A DNA stretch of 64,000 nt. It comes from DASUAS01 sp963756895. Its GTDB lineage: Bacteria; Actinomycetota; Acidimicrobiia; IMCC26256; DASPTH01. The position numbers and the translations under genes are program-made. The DNA is taken from assembly GCA_963756895.1 (NCBI GenBank), contig CAVWPI010000014.1, positions 62,001 through 126,000 on the forward strand, given 5' to 3'. Of this stretch, positions 8,805 through 17,254 are shown piece by piece (position 1 is the first letter of the stretch; every line of letters begins with the position of its first letter). The notes beneath the pieces were generated by a model, which saw only the letters and a list, made by a program, of their open reading frames with translations, searched no databases and was not told the DNA's origin.

Positions 8805-9454
8805 GACCGGCCTCGATGTGCGGCGACGCGCAGGCGGTCGGCCAGCGCGCGGGGCGCGGTCTCCACGTCGAGGCCGTCGACCGCGACGAGGTGCTCGCGG
8901 TTGCGGGCGTGCAGCGGATCGTCGGCGTAGCGGTTCAGCGCCACGACGACGGGGAAGTCGGCGAACGCGTCGACCGACAGGCGGACCGCGTTGATCGTGC
9001 CCAGCCCGGCGTCGGCGACCAGCACCACGAGGTCGGGCGCGACGAGGTGCACGAGGGAGACGTTGTCGCCGTCGTCGCTGATCGGGGAGCGGGGCCCGCC
9101 CACCCCTTCGACGAGCCCGACGTCGACCGACGGCGGCCAGCTGATACCGCCTGCGAGGTCGGCGGTGGTGAACGGCGCCAGCCCCAGTTCGCGCGCGGCC
9201 ATGGGCGGCGCCCACGGCACGGCCAGGGTGCGCGACGGCGGGCAGACGGTGTCCGGGTCCTCGCCGGTGGCGTCGGCGAGCACGTCGGCGTCGGTGGTGG
9301 CACCGGGCTCGCCGGACTGCACCGGCTTGCGCGCCGCGACCTGCACGCCGGCAGTGCGGAGCTCGCGCGCCAGTGCTGCGGCCCACCACGTCTTGCCGAT
9401 GTCGGTGGCGGTGCCGGCGACGAAGACCAGCGTGCACGGGCGCGGCGGGTTCAT
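8801..9454 (-). CDS. bioD: dethiobiotin synthetase
   Basis: The enzyme closes the ureido ring of dethiobiotin with ATP and CO2. The 217-residue protein begins with a P-loop, VAGTATDIGKTWWAAALA, carries the catalytic-Lys segment ARKPVQSG, and has VEGVGGPRSPI, the usual GxGG loop. Its ATG overlaps the bioF stop (ATGA) and its TGA overlaps the ald start. It lies downstream of bioF in pathway-reverse order. No bioB was found in the window. Confidence 0.93.
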   Translation of the reverse strand: MNPPRPCTLVFVAGTATDIGKTWWAAALARELRTAGVQVAARKPVQSGEPGATTDADVLADATGEDPDTVCPPSRTLAVPWAPPMAARELGLAPFTTADLAGGISWPPSVDVGLVEGVGGPRSPISDDGDNVSLVHLVAPDLVVLVADAGLGTINAVRLSVDAFADFPVVVALNRYADDPLHARNREHLVAVDGLDVETAPRALADRLRVAAHRGRS

Positions 9455-10576
9455 GGAGTCGCGTTCATCGCGCGATCGGGGAACAGCTCGACCAGCGCGG
9501 CGGCGAGGCCGTCGACCTGGTCGGTGGTGTGGTCGGCCGAGATGGCCACCCGCAGTCGCGACGTCCCGGGCGGCACGGTGGGCGGGCGGATGGCGGTGAC
9601 CAGGAAGCCGCGCGCCGCGAGCGCGTCGGCGGCTTCGAGCGCCGCGCTTCGCTCCCGCACACGTACGGGACGACGGGCGACGGGTGCCCCGGACGCAGGC
9701 GGTCCACGTTGGCGCGCAGGCGGGCGCGCAGCTCGTCGCCCTCGGGCGAGCGCAGCACGCGCAGCGCGGCGAGGGCGGCGGCGGCGTCGGCCGGGCTCGA
9801 CGCGGTGGTGAAGATGTAGGCGCGGGCGCGGTTCACGAGCAGGTCGGTGTACCGCTGCGGCCCGGCCACGAAGCCGCCGAGCGCACCGAGGGTCTTCGAC
9901 AAGGTGCCCACGCGCAGCACGGCGACGTCGTCGGGCACTTCGACCGGGGGACCGAGCACGGCGTGCGCCTCGTCGAGCACGAGCAGCGCGCCGTGGTCGC
10001 GCGCACACGTCGAGCAGCTTGTCGACCGGCGCCCCGTCGCCGTCCATGGAGAAGGTGGTCTCGCTGACGACGATGGCGCGCGCCCGCGTGTTCGCGCGCA
10101 GCAGCTCGTCGACATGGGCGGCGTCGAGGTGGCGGTAGACCGCGAGGGGTGCGCCCGCCAGGCGGCGCCCGTCGATGAGCGACGCGTGGTTGAGCTCGTC
10201 GGAGCACACCAGCGTGTCGCCACCGGCGAAGGTGGTCAGCACACCCAGGTTGGCCGCGAAGCCGGTGGTGAAGAGCACCGCCGCCTCGGCGTCCTTCCAC
10301 GCCGCGAGCTCGGCTTCGAGCTCGTGGTGCACCGGGCGGGAACCGACGATGAGCCGCGCCGCGCCCGCGCCGGTGCCCCACCGGTCGATGGCGTCGTGGG
10401 CGGCGGCGACGACCGCGGGGTGGTGGGTGAGGCCGAGGTAGTCGTTCGACGCGAACGAGACCAGGGCGTCGGACGCCGATGGGTCGAAGGCGCGTGGTGC
10501 ACGCCACTGGCCGGCGTCGACGGATCTGCTCCGTCGCCCGTGCCGCCCACTCGTCCCACCCGCGGGGATCGCTCAC
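9451..10576 (-). CDS. bioF: 8-amino-7-oxononanoate synthase, three frame breaks
   Basis: A PLP enzyme that condenses pimeloyl-ACP with alanine. The start GTG 10576 overlaps the bioA TGA. Read across three breaks (about 10512, 10007 and 9660) it gives a full-length protein with the family's SNDYLGL segment, HHELEAELAAWKD, the aspartate motif LLVLDEAHAVLG, the PLP-Lys segment VGTLSKTLGALGG and a C-terminus LRVAISADHTTDQVD. All parts of the fold are present and only the frame changes. I therefore treat it as an intact gene hit by sequence errors, though decay cannot be excluded. Confidence 0.85.
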
Positions 10577-11866
10577 GAGGCGACCTCGTCGAGCGCGTCG
10601 GTCACGCGCGTGGACGGTGCGGTGGAGCTCCTCCGACGTGACCGTGAGCGGAGGCATGAGCACCACGACGTCACCGAGCGGGCGCAGCAACACGCCGCGT
10701 TCGACCGCGCCCGCGCAGATGCGCCGGCCCCAGCGCAGGCCGTCGGCCGGGGGCGCGAGCTCGACCCCGCCCATCAGGCCCTGGAGGCGCACCTCCTTCA
10801 CCGCGGGATGGGGCGCGACGCGATCGTCGAGCAGGTCGTGCAGCTCCTCCGAGCGGGCGCGTACGTTGTCGAGCACCGACCACGCGTCCAGCAGCTCCAG
10901 GTGGCGCAGCGCGACCGCGGCTGCGAGCGCGTTCCCCGAGTACGAGTGCCCGTGGTAGAGGGTGCGCTCCGAGAGGTCCGGGCCGAGGAAGGCGTCGAAC
11001 ACGCGGCCGCTCGCCACCGTGGCCGACATCGGCAGGTACCCCGCGGTGAGCCCCTTGCCCAGGACGAGCAGGTCGGGCCGAAGGTCGCACTGCTCCGACG
11101 CGAACAACGAGCCCGTGCGTCCGAACCCGGTGGCGACCTCGTCGCAGATCAGGAGCACCTCGTGCTCGCGGCACGCCGCGCCGAGGGCGCGCAGACCATC
11201 GGGGTCGGCGAGCTGCATGCCCGCCGCGCCCTGCACCAACGGTTCGACGATGACCGCGGCCAGCTCGGAGGCGTGCGCGGCGACCAGCGCGCACGCGGTG
11301 TCGAAGCAGGCGGGGTCGGCGAAGTGCGGCGCCCGCAACACGGGGAAGCGCAGCGGGTCGAACAGCTCGGTGCCGAACCCGCCGTCGCCCACCGACAGGG
11401 CGCCGATGGTGTCGCCGTGATAGGCGCCGCCGAACGCGAGGAACCGCGTACGACCGTCGACACCTTGATTGGCCCAGTACTGGAACGCGATCTTGAGCGC
11501 CTGCTCGACCGCGGCGGCGCCGTCGGACGCGAAGAGGAAGTGCGCATCGTCCACCGGCACGACGCGCGCCAGCGCCTCGGCCAGTTCGACGACCACGACG
11601 TTCCCGTTGCCGAGCATGGTGGAGTGGGCGCCCCGCTCGAGCTGGGCGCGGACCGCGTCGTCGAGCTCGGGGACGTGGTGGCCGAGGGTGTTGACCCACA
11701 GCGAGGAGATGGCGTCGAGGTAGCGGCGGCCGTCGACGTCGACGAGCTCGTGGCCCTCGCCCCGCTCCACCAGGATCGGCGCGTTCTCGGCGAACGCGTC
11801 CATCTGCGTGAAGCCGTGCCACACGACCGCGGCGTCGCGCGCCACCCACTCGTCGTGCCGGCCCAC
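10573..11866 (-). CDS. bioA: adenosylmethionine--8-amino-7-oxononanoate transaminase, frame break near its end
   Basis: Class-III PLP transaminase that uses SAM to make 7,8-diaminopelargonate. From GTG 11866 it has VWHGFTQM, the GAYHGDTIGALSVG loop, the LICDEVATGFGRTG aspartate motif and the PLP-Lys segment LVLGKGLTAGYLP. The frame runs on into bioF, but shifting once near 10612 gives the natural ending VTDALDEVAS and a TGA that overlaps the bioF GTG. So I infer an indel in CACGCGCGTGACC, not a BioA-BioF fusion. HIT precedes it by 3 bases. Confidence 0.9.
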
Positions 11867-11869
11867 GGC

Positions 11870-12304
11870 CTACTCGCTGACGTGCTCCGCGCCAGCTGCG
11901 TCGAGCTGGGCGCGCAGCGCGGTGCGGATCTCCGCCGCCGCGGCGTCGAGCGAACCCTCGGGAGGGTTGGGGTCGGCGTGCGCGAACGACAGCTCCGACA
12001 CCGAGTCGAAGGGCACCACGTGGAGGTGGACGTGGGGCACCTCGTCCCCCACGATCATCACGCCGATGCGGCGGGCGTCGAACGCGGCCATCTGCGCCTT
12101 TCCGATGGTCTGCGCGACGAGGAAGAGGTGCGTGGCGAGGTCGGCGTCGAGGTCGACCCAGTGGTCGACCTCGGCGCGGGGCACCACCAGCGCGTGACCG
12201 GTGTGCATCGGGTTGATGGAGAGGAACACGACGCACTGGTCGTCGCGCCACACGAACACGCCGGGGATCTCCCCGTCGATGATGCGGGTGAACAGCGTCG
12301 CCAT
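11870..12304 (-). CDS. HIT-family nucleotide hydrolase/transferase
   Basis: This 144-residue protein has the histidine triad HVHLHVVP (HxHxHxx) and the usual N-terminus TLFTRIIDGEIPG, as in HINT-type nucleoside phosphoramidases. It acts on AMP-linked small molecules in the cytoplasm. The ATG at 12304 is chosen because TAGCCT lies exactly 7 bases upstream and no Shine-Dalgarno is seen. It heads the minus-strand run into bioA, with a stop-to-start gap of only a few bases. Confidence 0.92.
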   Translation of the reverse strand: MATLFTRIIDGEIPGVFVWRDDQCVVFLSINPMHTGHALVVPRAEVDHWVDLDADLATHLFLVAQTIGKAQMAAFDARRIGVMIVGDEVPHVHLHVVPFDSVSELSFAHADPNPPEGSLDAAAAEIRTALRAQLDAAGAEHVSE

Positions 12305-12311
12305 GCCGGTC

Positions 12312-12317
12312 AGGCTA
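12312..12317 (-). promoter_or_regulatory. TAGCCT -10 box, leaderless HIT/bio operon promoter
   Basis: On the minus strand TAGCCT is followed by 7 bases and then ATG 12304. Transcription would begin at or next to the start codon of the HIT-bioAFD-ald run. Confidence 0.6.
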
Positions 12318-12337
12318 CCCAGCCTCCATCCCTCGGC

Positions 12338-12384
12338 TTTTGGCGTGGTGGACCCGCGACATCCGCGGGTCTGCCACGCCAAAA
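12338..12384 (-). terminator. 21-bp stem-loop downstream of znuB
   Basis: Arms 12338-12358 and 12364-12384 pair with two mismatches around a 5-base loop. The outer ends are TTTTGGCGTGG and CCACGCCAAAA. It lies between the znuB stop and the HIT promoter. A shorter relative lies at 32911-32958. It probably terminates znuCB transcription, but a protein-binding palindrome is an alternative. Confidence 0.6.
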
Positions 12385-12387
12385 CGT

Positions 12388-12413
12388 GGGGAGGGGTCAG
12401 GGGGAGGGGTCAG
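12388..12413. repeat. 13-bp perfect tandem duplication over a stop codon
   Basis: GGGGAGGGGTCAG occurs at 12388-12400 and 12401-12413. The second copy contains TCA 12410-12412, the znuB stop. The first copy adds another TGA 13 bases further on, out of frame. Confidence 0.85.
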
Positions 12414-13279
12414 TGGGGGCCGGCGAGGAGGGAGTCGGCCTGGGCGCCGGCGCGGCGGGCCCCGGCGATGATCGACGCCAGCGCGAACAGCGCCGCCGCG
12501 ACCAGCACGATCGCCCCGCCGGCGGCGAGCGCCCACTGGCGCGCCGCGAACAGGCCCAACACCGCCGACACCACGCCCACTGCGACCGCCCCGACCAGGG
12601 TGGCGCGGAACGAACGGGCCAGCAGCCGGCTGGTCGCCACCGGCAGCACCATGAGCGCGGCGATGAGGAGCACGCCGACGATGCGCATGGCCATCACCAC
12701 CGTCACCGCGGTGAGCACCGCGAGCATGGTGTTGAGCGAGCGAGCGGGGATGCCGGCGACGCGCGCGGAGTCCTCGTCGAGCACGACCGCGAGGAGCGCA
12801 CGTCCGGTGAACGCGATCGCGACCACGATCACCGCGCCGAGGCCGATGACCGTCCACACGTCGTCGGCGGTGGCGGTGAGGATCGAGCCGAACAGGTAGG
12901 GCTGCAGGTTCGTGTTCGTCGCCGACCGGCTGGCGAGCACGACGCCCGCGGCGATGCCGCCGTAGAACACGAGCGCGAGCGCGAGGTCGCCGGTGGCGGT
13001 ACCGCGGGTGCGCAGGAACTCGATCACCAACGCGGCCGCGACCGCGACGACGAGCGCGGTCCACGTGGGCGACGTGTCGAGCAGCAGGCTGGCACCGATG
13101 CCGGCGACGGCCACGTGGCCGATGCCGTCGCCCATGAGCGACAGGCCCTTCTGCACCAGGAACACGCCGATGAGCGGGGCGGTCGCACCCACGACGACGC
13201 CGGCGATCAGCGCGAGCTGCATGTAGGTGCGGTCGAAGGGCCAGGGCAGGCCCCACGGCATCCCGGGCAGGCCTCCCAT
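12410..13279 (-). CDS. znuB: zinc (metal) ABC transporter permease, ZnuB/TroC family
   Basis: This 289-residue membrane protein has about eight hydrophobic segments typical of ABC-3 permeases (MQLALIAGVVVGATAPLIGVF cut short here, GLSLMGDGIGHVAVAG, LVFYGGIAAGVVLAS). The motif SLMGDGIGHVAVAGI is the family's cytoplasmic coupling region. It follows znuC by 13 bases and should form the channel of a zinc importer. The substrate-binding lipoprotein (ZnuA) is not in the window. The start at ATG 13279 fits the family length. Confidence 0.88.
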   Translation of the reverse strand: MGGLPGMPWGLPWPFDRTYMQLALIAGVVVGATAPLIGVFLVQKGLSLMGDGIGHVAVAGIGASLLLDTSPTWTALVVAVAAALVIEFLRTRGTATGDLALALVFYGGIAAGVVLASRSATNTNLQPYLFGSILTATADDVWTVIGLGAVIVVAIAFTGRALLAVVLDEDSARVAGIPARSLNTMLAVLTAVTVVMAMRIVGVLLIAALMVLPVATSRLLARSFRATLVGAVAVGVVSAVLGLFAARQWALAAGGAIVLVAAALFALASIIAGARRAGAQADSLLAGPH

Positions 13280-13292
13280 CAGGCGGTCTCCA

Positions 13293-14066
13293 TCAGACGA
13301 TCTCTTCCAGCCACAGCGGGAGGTCGTCGCGGTGCACGCCGAGGCTGACGCCGGTGGCGGCGAGGTCGGCGGGCGCGCCGTCGAACACCACCCGGTGCTT
13401 GAGCACCACGACGTGGTCGAGGTCGTCGGCGACCGCGCCCAGCTCGTGCGAGACGAGCAGCACCGCGGCGTGGTGGTGCTCCACCAGGTGCACCAGCGAA
13501 TCGCGGAACAGCGCCTGCGACTCGACGTCGACACCGGCGATCGGTTCGTCGAGCACCAGCAGCTCCGGATCGGCGGCGAGCGCGCGCGCGATCAGCGCGC
13601 GTTGCTGCTGGCCGCCCGAGAGCTCGTGCAGTCGCTTGCGCCGGTGGTCGGAGAGCGCGACGGACTCGAGGGCGTGGTCGACCGCGTCCCGGTCGGCGCG
13701 GGTGCGGCGCTTCCACCACCCCTGCTTGGCCAACCGGCCGGTGGCGACTACTTCTTCGACCGTGGCCGGGAGGTCGGGCGCGATGCGCGGTCGCTGCGGC
13801 ACGTACCCCACCCGCCAGCGGTCGCGGAGATCGGTGGGGGCGACGCCGAACACCTCGACCGCTCCGGTCTGCGGCGCGAGCAGCCCGAGGAGGATCCGCA
13901 GCAGCGTGGACTTGCCCGATCCGTTCGGTCCCGCCAGCGCGGCGAACTCCCCGGCGCGCACGTCGAGGCCGACGTGGTCGAGCACCACCTCGGGTCCGTA
14001 GGCGAACGACACGTCGCGGGCTGCGAGCACGACCGGCGCCGCGTCGGAGTTGAGCATGATTCTCAT
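13293..14066 (-). CDS. znuC: zinc (metal) ABC transporter ATPase
   Basis: This 257-residue ABC ATPase has Walker A GPNGSGKST, signature LSGGQQQRALIARAL and Walker B LLVLDEPIAGVD followed by the H-loop VSHEL. It powers the ZnuB permease. Two ATG codons (14066 and 14057) both fall inside a Zur-like palindrome, so transcription from a start at or near the box would be blocked by the repressor. The true start may be either one or a later GTG. It is divergent from a metal exporter gene, which supports a zinc role. Confidence 0.9.
   Translation of the reverse strand: MRIMLNSDAAPVVLAARDVSFAYGPEVVLDHVGLDVRAGEFAALAGPNGSGKSTLLRILLGLLAPQTGAVEVFGVAPTDLRDRWRVGYVPQRPRIAPDLPATVEEVVATGRLAKQGWWKRRTRADRDAVDHALESVALSDHRRKRLHELSGGQQQRALIARALAADPELLVLDEPIAGVDVESQALFRDSLVHLVEHHHAAVLLVSHELGAVADDLDHVVVLKHRVVFDGAPADLAATGVSLGVHRDDLPLWLEEIV
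14051..14065. promoter_or_regulatory. candidate Zur/Fur-type operator
   Basis: TGAGCATGATTCTCA is a 15-bp imperfect inverted repeat in which 12 positions match its own reverse complement. It resembles the TGAAAATGATTTTCA type of box known for actinobacterial Zur. It overlaps the start of znuC and lies about 45 bases from the divergent exporter. A Fur-family regulator is encoded at 20455-20910. Confidence 0.55.
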
Positions 14067-14107
14067 TATGGCCGCTCGGTGCGGCCGGCGCCCCAGGGGC
14101 GGCGAGA

Positions 14108-15030
14108 ATGAGTGTGATGGCTCACGACCACCACGACCACGGCGACGCCCTGCGGCGCACCGCGGCCCGGAACGTGGGCCGGCTGTGGGTGGCGTTGGCC
14201 CTCACCCTGACCTTCGTGGTGGTCGAGGCGATCACCGCGTTCGTCAGCGGTTCCCTCGCCCTGCTGTCGGACGCCGCCCACATGCTCACGGACGGCGTGG
14301 CGATCGCGCTGGCCCTCGGGTCGATCGTGGTGGCCAACCGCGCCTCGCACGACGGCTCGCGCACGTTCGGGTTGTTCCGCCTCGAGATCCTGGCGTCGCT
14401 GCTGAACGCGATCCTGACCTTCGCGGTCGCGGGCTACGTGCTGTTCGAGGCGGTGGTCCGCCTGACCGAGGGCGGCAGCAGCGTCGAGTCGGGACCGATG
14501 CTCGTGGTCGCGGTGGCCGGGCTGGCCATCAACCTGGTCGTCTTCTGCATGTTGCGCGGCGGCGCGCAGGACAGCCTCGCGGTGCGCGGCGCCTACGTCG
14601 ACGCCATGGCCGATGCCGCCGGCTCGGTCGGGGTGATCGTGGCCGCGATCGTGATCGCGACCACCGGCTGGGACCCGATCGACCCCATCGTGGCGATGGT
14701 CATCGGCGTGTGGATCCTTCCCGCGCGTGGCGACTGGCGGCGAGCGCCTTGCGCGTGCTGCTCCAGGTCGCGCCGGCGCACATCGACCTCGACGCGATCC
14801 GCAACGACCTGATGGCGCTCCCGGGGGTCGTCGACGTGCACGACCTCCACGTGTGGACGCTCACGTCGGAGATGGACGTCGCCAGCGCGCACGTGATGGT
14901 CGGGGCCGACGCCGACGCCCACGGCGTGCTCGACCAGGCGCGCGACCTCCTCCTCGAGCACGAGATCGCGCACGCCACCATCCAGGTGGAGCCCGACGAC
15001 CACGCGGGGTGCGCCGAGCTCAACTGGTGA
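14108..15030 (+). CDS. cation diffusion facilitator (CzcD/ZitB-like), frame break near 14722
   Basis: A proton-coupled metal exporter with a His-rich N-terminus (HDHHDHGD), six membrane segments and a C-terminal cytoplasmic domain (HVWTLTSEMDVASAHVMV). TM2 holds SDAAHMLTDG with the usual H-x3-D. TM5 reads AYVDAMADAAGS, where most CzcD/ZitB proteins have His at the Asp before AMAD. The frame shifts near CTTCCCGCGCG: one more C restores VWILPRAWRLAASALRVLLQ. The start may be ATG 14108 or 14117. It is divergent from znuC, so import and export are placed side by side. Confidence 0.88.
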
Positions 15031-16066
15031 CGGGCGCGGCTCTCCGTCCGCGCGCGGGCGTCGACGGTCGGAGGCGGAACGCCGCCGCCACCGCGAGACC
15101 GGCGCCGAGCCCGAGCGTGAGCGTCACCACCAGGCGGGCGAACCCGGCCGAGAACGTGCTGGGCACCTGTGAGTTGCCGAGGCTGGTGACGTCGGCGAGA
15201 CCGCCGGCGACGAACAGGAAGATGGTGGCAACGAGCACGATCGGCACCGCCGACTCCGCGCCCTTGCGCCAGATCCAACCCAGGGCGAGCAGCCCGAGGG
15301 CGATGCCGGCGATCGAGTAGGCGCTCTCGCCCAGCTTGGTCCCGAACGACGCGGTCGACGCGTCCCACAGCCCCACCACGTGCACGACTTCGGTGAGCGT
15401 CAGCAGCGCGAGCGCGACGACGAAGACGGTGCGCCACGCGCGAGTGCGGGACAGCCCGAACACGAGCGCGGCGACGAGCACCGCGCCGACCACCCACGGC
15501 CACGGCGAGGGCGGTGGCACGTACACGAGCTGCCCGCGGACGGTGAGGTCCTGGTTGCCGACCCGCATGGGGATCACCCAGTTGTCGACGACGTGCCGGG
15601 TGTCGGGATGACGCGCGACCTCCGGAGGATCCTCGCCACCCATGAAGTGCGCGCGGTGGTCGTGCCAGCGCGCGGTGGTACCCGACGACACGTTGCGCCA
15701 CAGTGGCGACGCCTTCGCGTCAGCTGACTTCGGCGGCGCACCCGTGATGGTGGTCGAGCGGTTGAGGTAGGTCGCGGGGGAGCGGACGTTCTCGAACACG
15801 CCGTCCGGACCGATCCGCAGATACGGCTCGCCGTCGTAGCCGAGCACGGTCACCGTGCGCGACCCGTCGTTGGTGAGCTCGACCTTGGTACCCAGGTCGG
15901 TGACCTGCACGTGCACGCCGGCGACGTGCGGTGTCACCGACTGCAGCACCGTCTCGTAGTTGGTGGGGGTGAGCCCGCCGAGCCCGTGCGCGGCAGCCGG
16001 CGCCGCCGTGGCGCCGACGATCCCGACGACGAGTGCGGCGAGCACGAGCAAGCGCCGACGGGTCAT
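15020..16066 (-). CDS. exported/membrane protein of the copper-sigma cluster, unknown function
   Basis: This 348-residue protein has a signal peptide (RRLLVLAALVVGIVGATAAP, cleavage near AAAHG), an extracytoplasmic beta-rich part of about 170 residues with several His (WHDHRAHFMGGE), and then about five membrane segments. The ATG overlaps the sigma-factor TGA (ATGA), so the two are translationally coupled. The His just after the signal peptide and the location opposite CopC-CopD suggest metal handling. That is an inference. The family is not recognised with certainty. Confidence 0.7.
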   Translation of the reverse strand: MTRRRLLVLAALVVGIVGATAAPAAAHGLGGLTPTNYETVLQSVTPHVAGVHVQVTDLGTKVELTNDGSRTVTVLGYDGEPYLRIGPDGVFENVRSPATYLNRSTTITGAPPKSADAKASPLWRNVSSGTTARWHDHRAHFMGGEDPPEVARHPDTRHVVDNWVIPMRVGNQDLTVRGQLVYVPPPSPWPWVVGAVLVAALVFGLSRTRAWRTVFVVALALLTLTEVVHVVGLWDASTASFGTKLGESAYSIAGIALGLLALGWIWRKGAESAVPIVLVATIFLFVAGGLADVTSLGNSQVPSTFSAGFARLVVTLTLGLGAGLAVAAAFRLRPSTPARGRRAAPVTS

Positions 16067-16597
16067 CCCGTCTCCGACCGGCGCACTGCGTCGACCAGGT
16101 GCGCACGGGCGCGCGCCACCCGCGACCGGATGGTGCCGATGGGCACCCCGCACGCCTCCGCCGCCTCCTCGTACGAGCACCCGATCACTTGGGTGAGCAC
16201 GAAGGCCGCCCGCTGGTCGTCGGGCAGCTCGTCGACCAACGCCGACACCGCGTGGGCGTCGTTCGGGTCGACCGCGCTGGCGGTCCCGGGCAGCGTGGCC
16301 CGGTGCTCCAGCCGCGTGGCCAGGCGTCGGCGGCGCACGCTGCGCCGCACCTGGTCGGCGCACGCGCGGCGGGTGATCGAGAGGAGCCAGGTGCGCGCGC
16401 TGGAGTCGCCCCGGAAGGCGGGAAGCGCCTTCCACGCCCGGATGAACGCGTCCTGGGTGACGTCGTCGGCGTCGTCGGGACCCACCAGGTGATAGGCGAG
16501 GCGCCAGACATCCGCCTGACTCGATCGGATCGCGTGAAGGAGTGCGGTGCGGTCGCCCTCGCGCGCCGCGAGGAACAACCGCGTGCAGCTCGTCCAC
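16063..16597 (-). CDS. ECF RNA polymerase sigma factor, frame break near 16580
   Basis: Sigma-70 region 2 is visible as VWRLAYHLVGPDDADDVTQ with AFIRAWKALPAF, and region 4 as LPDDQRAAFVLTQV with SYEEAAEACGVPIGTIRSRV. An in-frame TTG at 16578 starts too late. If one G is removed from GCGGTTG, a GTG at 16597 gives VDELHALFLAAREGD, the normal ECF N-terminus, with TATCGT 8 bases upstream. About 178 residues result. The anti-sigma gene is divergent and adjacent, and the downstream gene overlaps by 4 bases. Confidence 0.88.
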
Positions 16598-16605
16598 GCC
16601 GACCG

Positions 16606-16611
16606 ACGATA
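16606..16611 (-). promoter_or_regulatory. TATCGT, candidate -10 of the ECF sigma gene
   Basis: TATCGT on the minus strand lies 8 bases before GTG 16597, the leaderless spacing seen elsewhere in the window. Confidence 0.4.
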
Positions 16612-16651
16612 CTGGGGGGAACCCGTCGATCCTCACCGGCGACTACCTCGT

Positions 16652-17254
16652 ATGACCTGCATGCAGATCCATCAGGCGATCTCGGCCCGGCTCGACGGGG
16701 AGGACCCCGGACTCGACGAGCCGACCGTCTACGCGCACCTCGCCGGCTGCGCCGACTGCCGCGCGTACGCGCACGACACCGAGGCGTTGCACCGCAGCGT
16801 GCGGCTCGCCCCGGCGCCGGCGATCCCCGACCTCACGCCGAGCATCCTGCACGCGATCGGTACCGAATCCACCGCAGATGCCGAACCGGAGACCAACCTC
16901 GCGCTGCGCTGGATCCTGGTGGCCATCGCCGTCGCGCAGATCGCGGTCGCCATCCCCGCGCTCGTGCTCGGGAGCGACGCCGGGCTGCCGGTTCATACCG
17001 CTCGCCACATCGGTTCGTTCGACGTCGCCCTCGGCGTCGGGTTCCTGTACGCGGCGTGGAAGCCGTCGCGCATCCCCGGGCTGCTGCCGGTCGTCGCCGC
17101 GCTGGTCGCGTGCCTGGTGGGGTCTTCCTTCCTCGACGTCGCTGCGGGCAGCACCCGGGCGCTCGGCGAGGCGCAGCACGTCCTCGACTTCGTGGGCCTC
17201 GTCGTGGTCTGGCTGCTGAGCCGGCCGGCGCCGCGACGGGTGCAGCTCGCGTGA
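16652..17254 (+). CDS. zinc-finger anti-sigma factor (zf-HC2) with membrane domain
   Basis: The 200-residue protein begins MTCMQIHQAISARLDGE and continues with HLAGCADCRAY, the C...HxxxCxxC zinc motif of ZAS-type anti-sigma factors that hold ECF sigma factors inactive. Six hydrophobic stretches follow, more than the single segment usual for the family. It is divergent from the ECF sigma gene and its TGA overlaps the copCD GTG. The inferred role is to tie sigma activity to an envelope or copper signal. Confidence 0.83.
   Translation: MTCMQIHQAISARLDGEDPGLDEPTVYAHLAGCADCRAYAHDTEALHRSVRLAPAPAIPDLTPSILHAIGTESTADAEPETNLALRWILVAIAVAQIAVAIPALVLGSDAGLPVHTARHIGSFDVALGVGFLYAAWKPSRIPGLLPVVAALVACLVGSSFLDVAAGSTRALGEAQHVLDFVGLVVVWLLSRPAPRRVQLA

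Noticed and set aside
9833..11866. One long frame that looks like a BioA-BioF fusion protein
   Set aside because: The BioF part read in that frame is not BioF-like after about 20 residues, whereas shifting once near 10612 gives a natural BioA end and a GTGA overlap with bioF. I treat it as an indel.
10610..13348. 912-residue open frame on the plus strand
   Set aside because: It is the shadow of the bioA, HIT and znuB genes on the other strand and has the typical low-complexity Arg/His/Gly composition.
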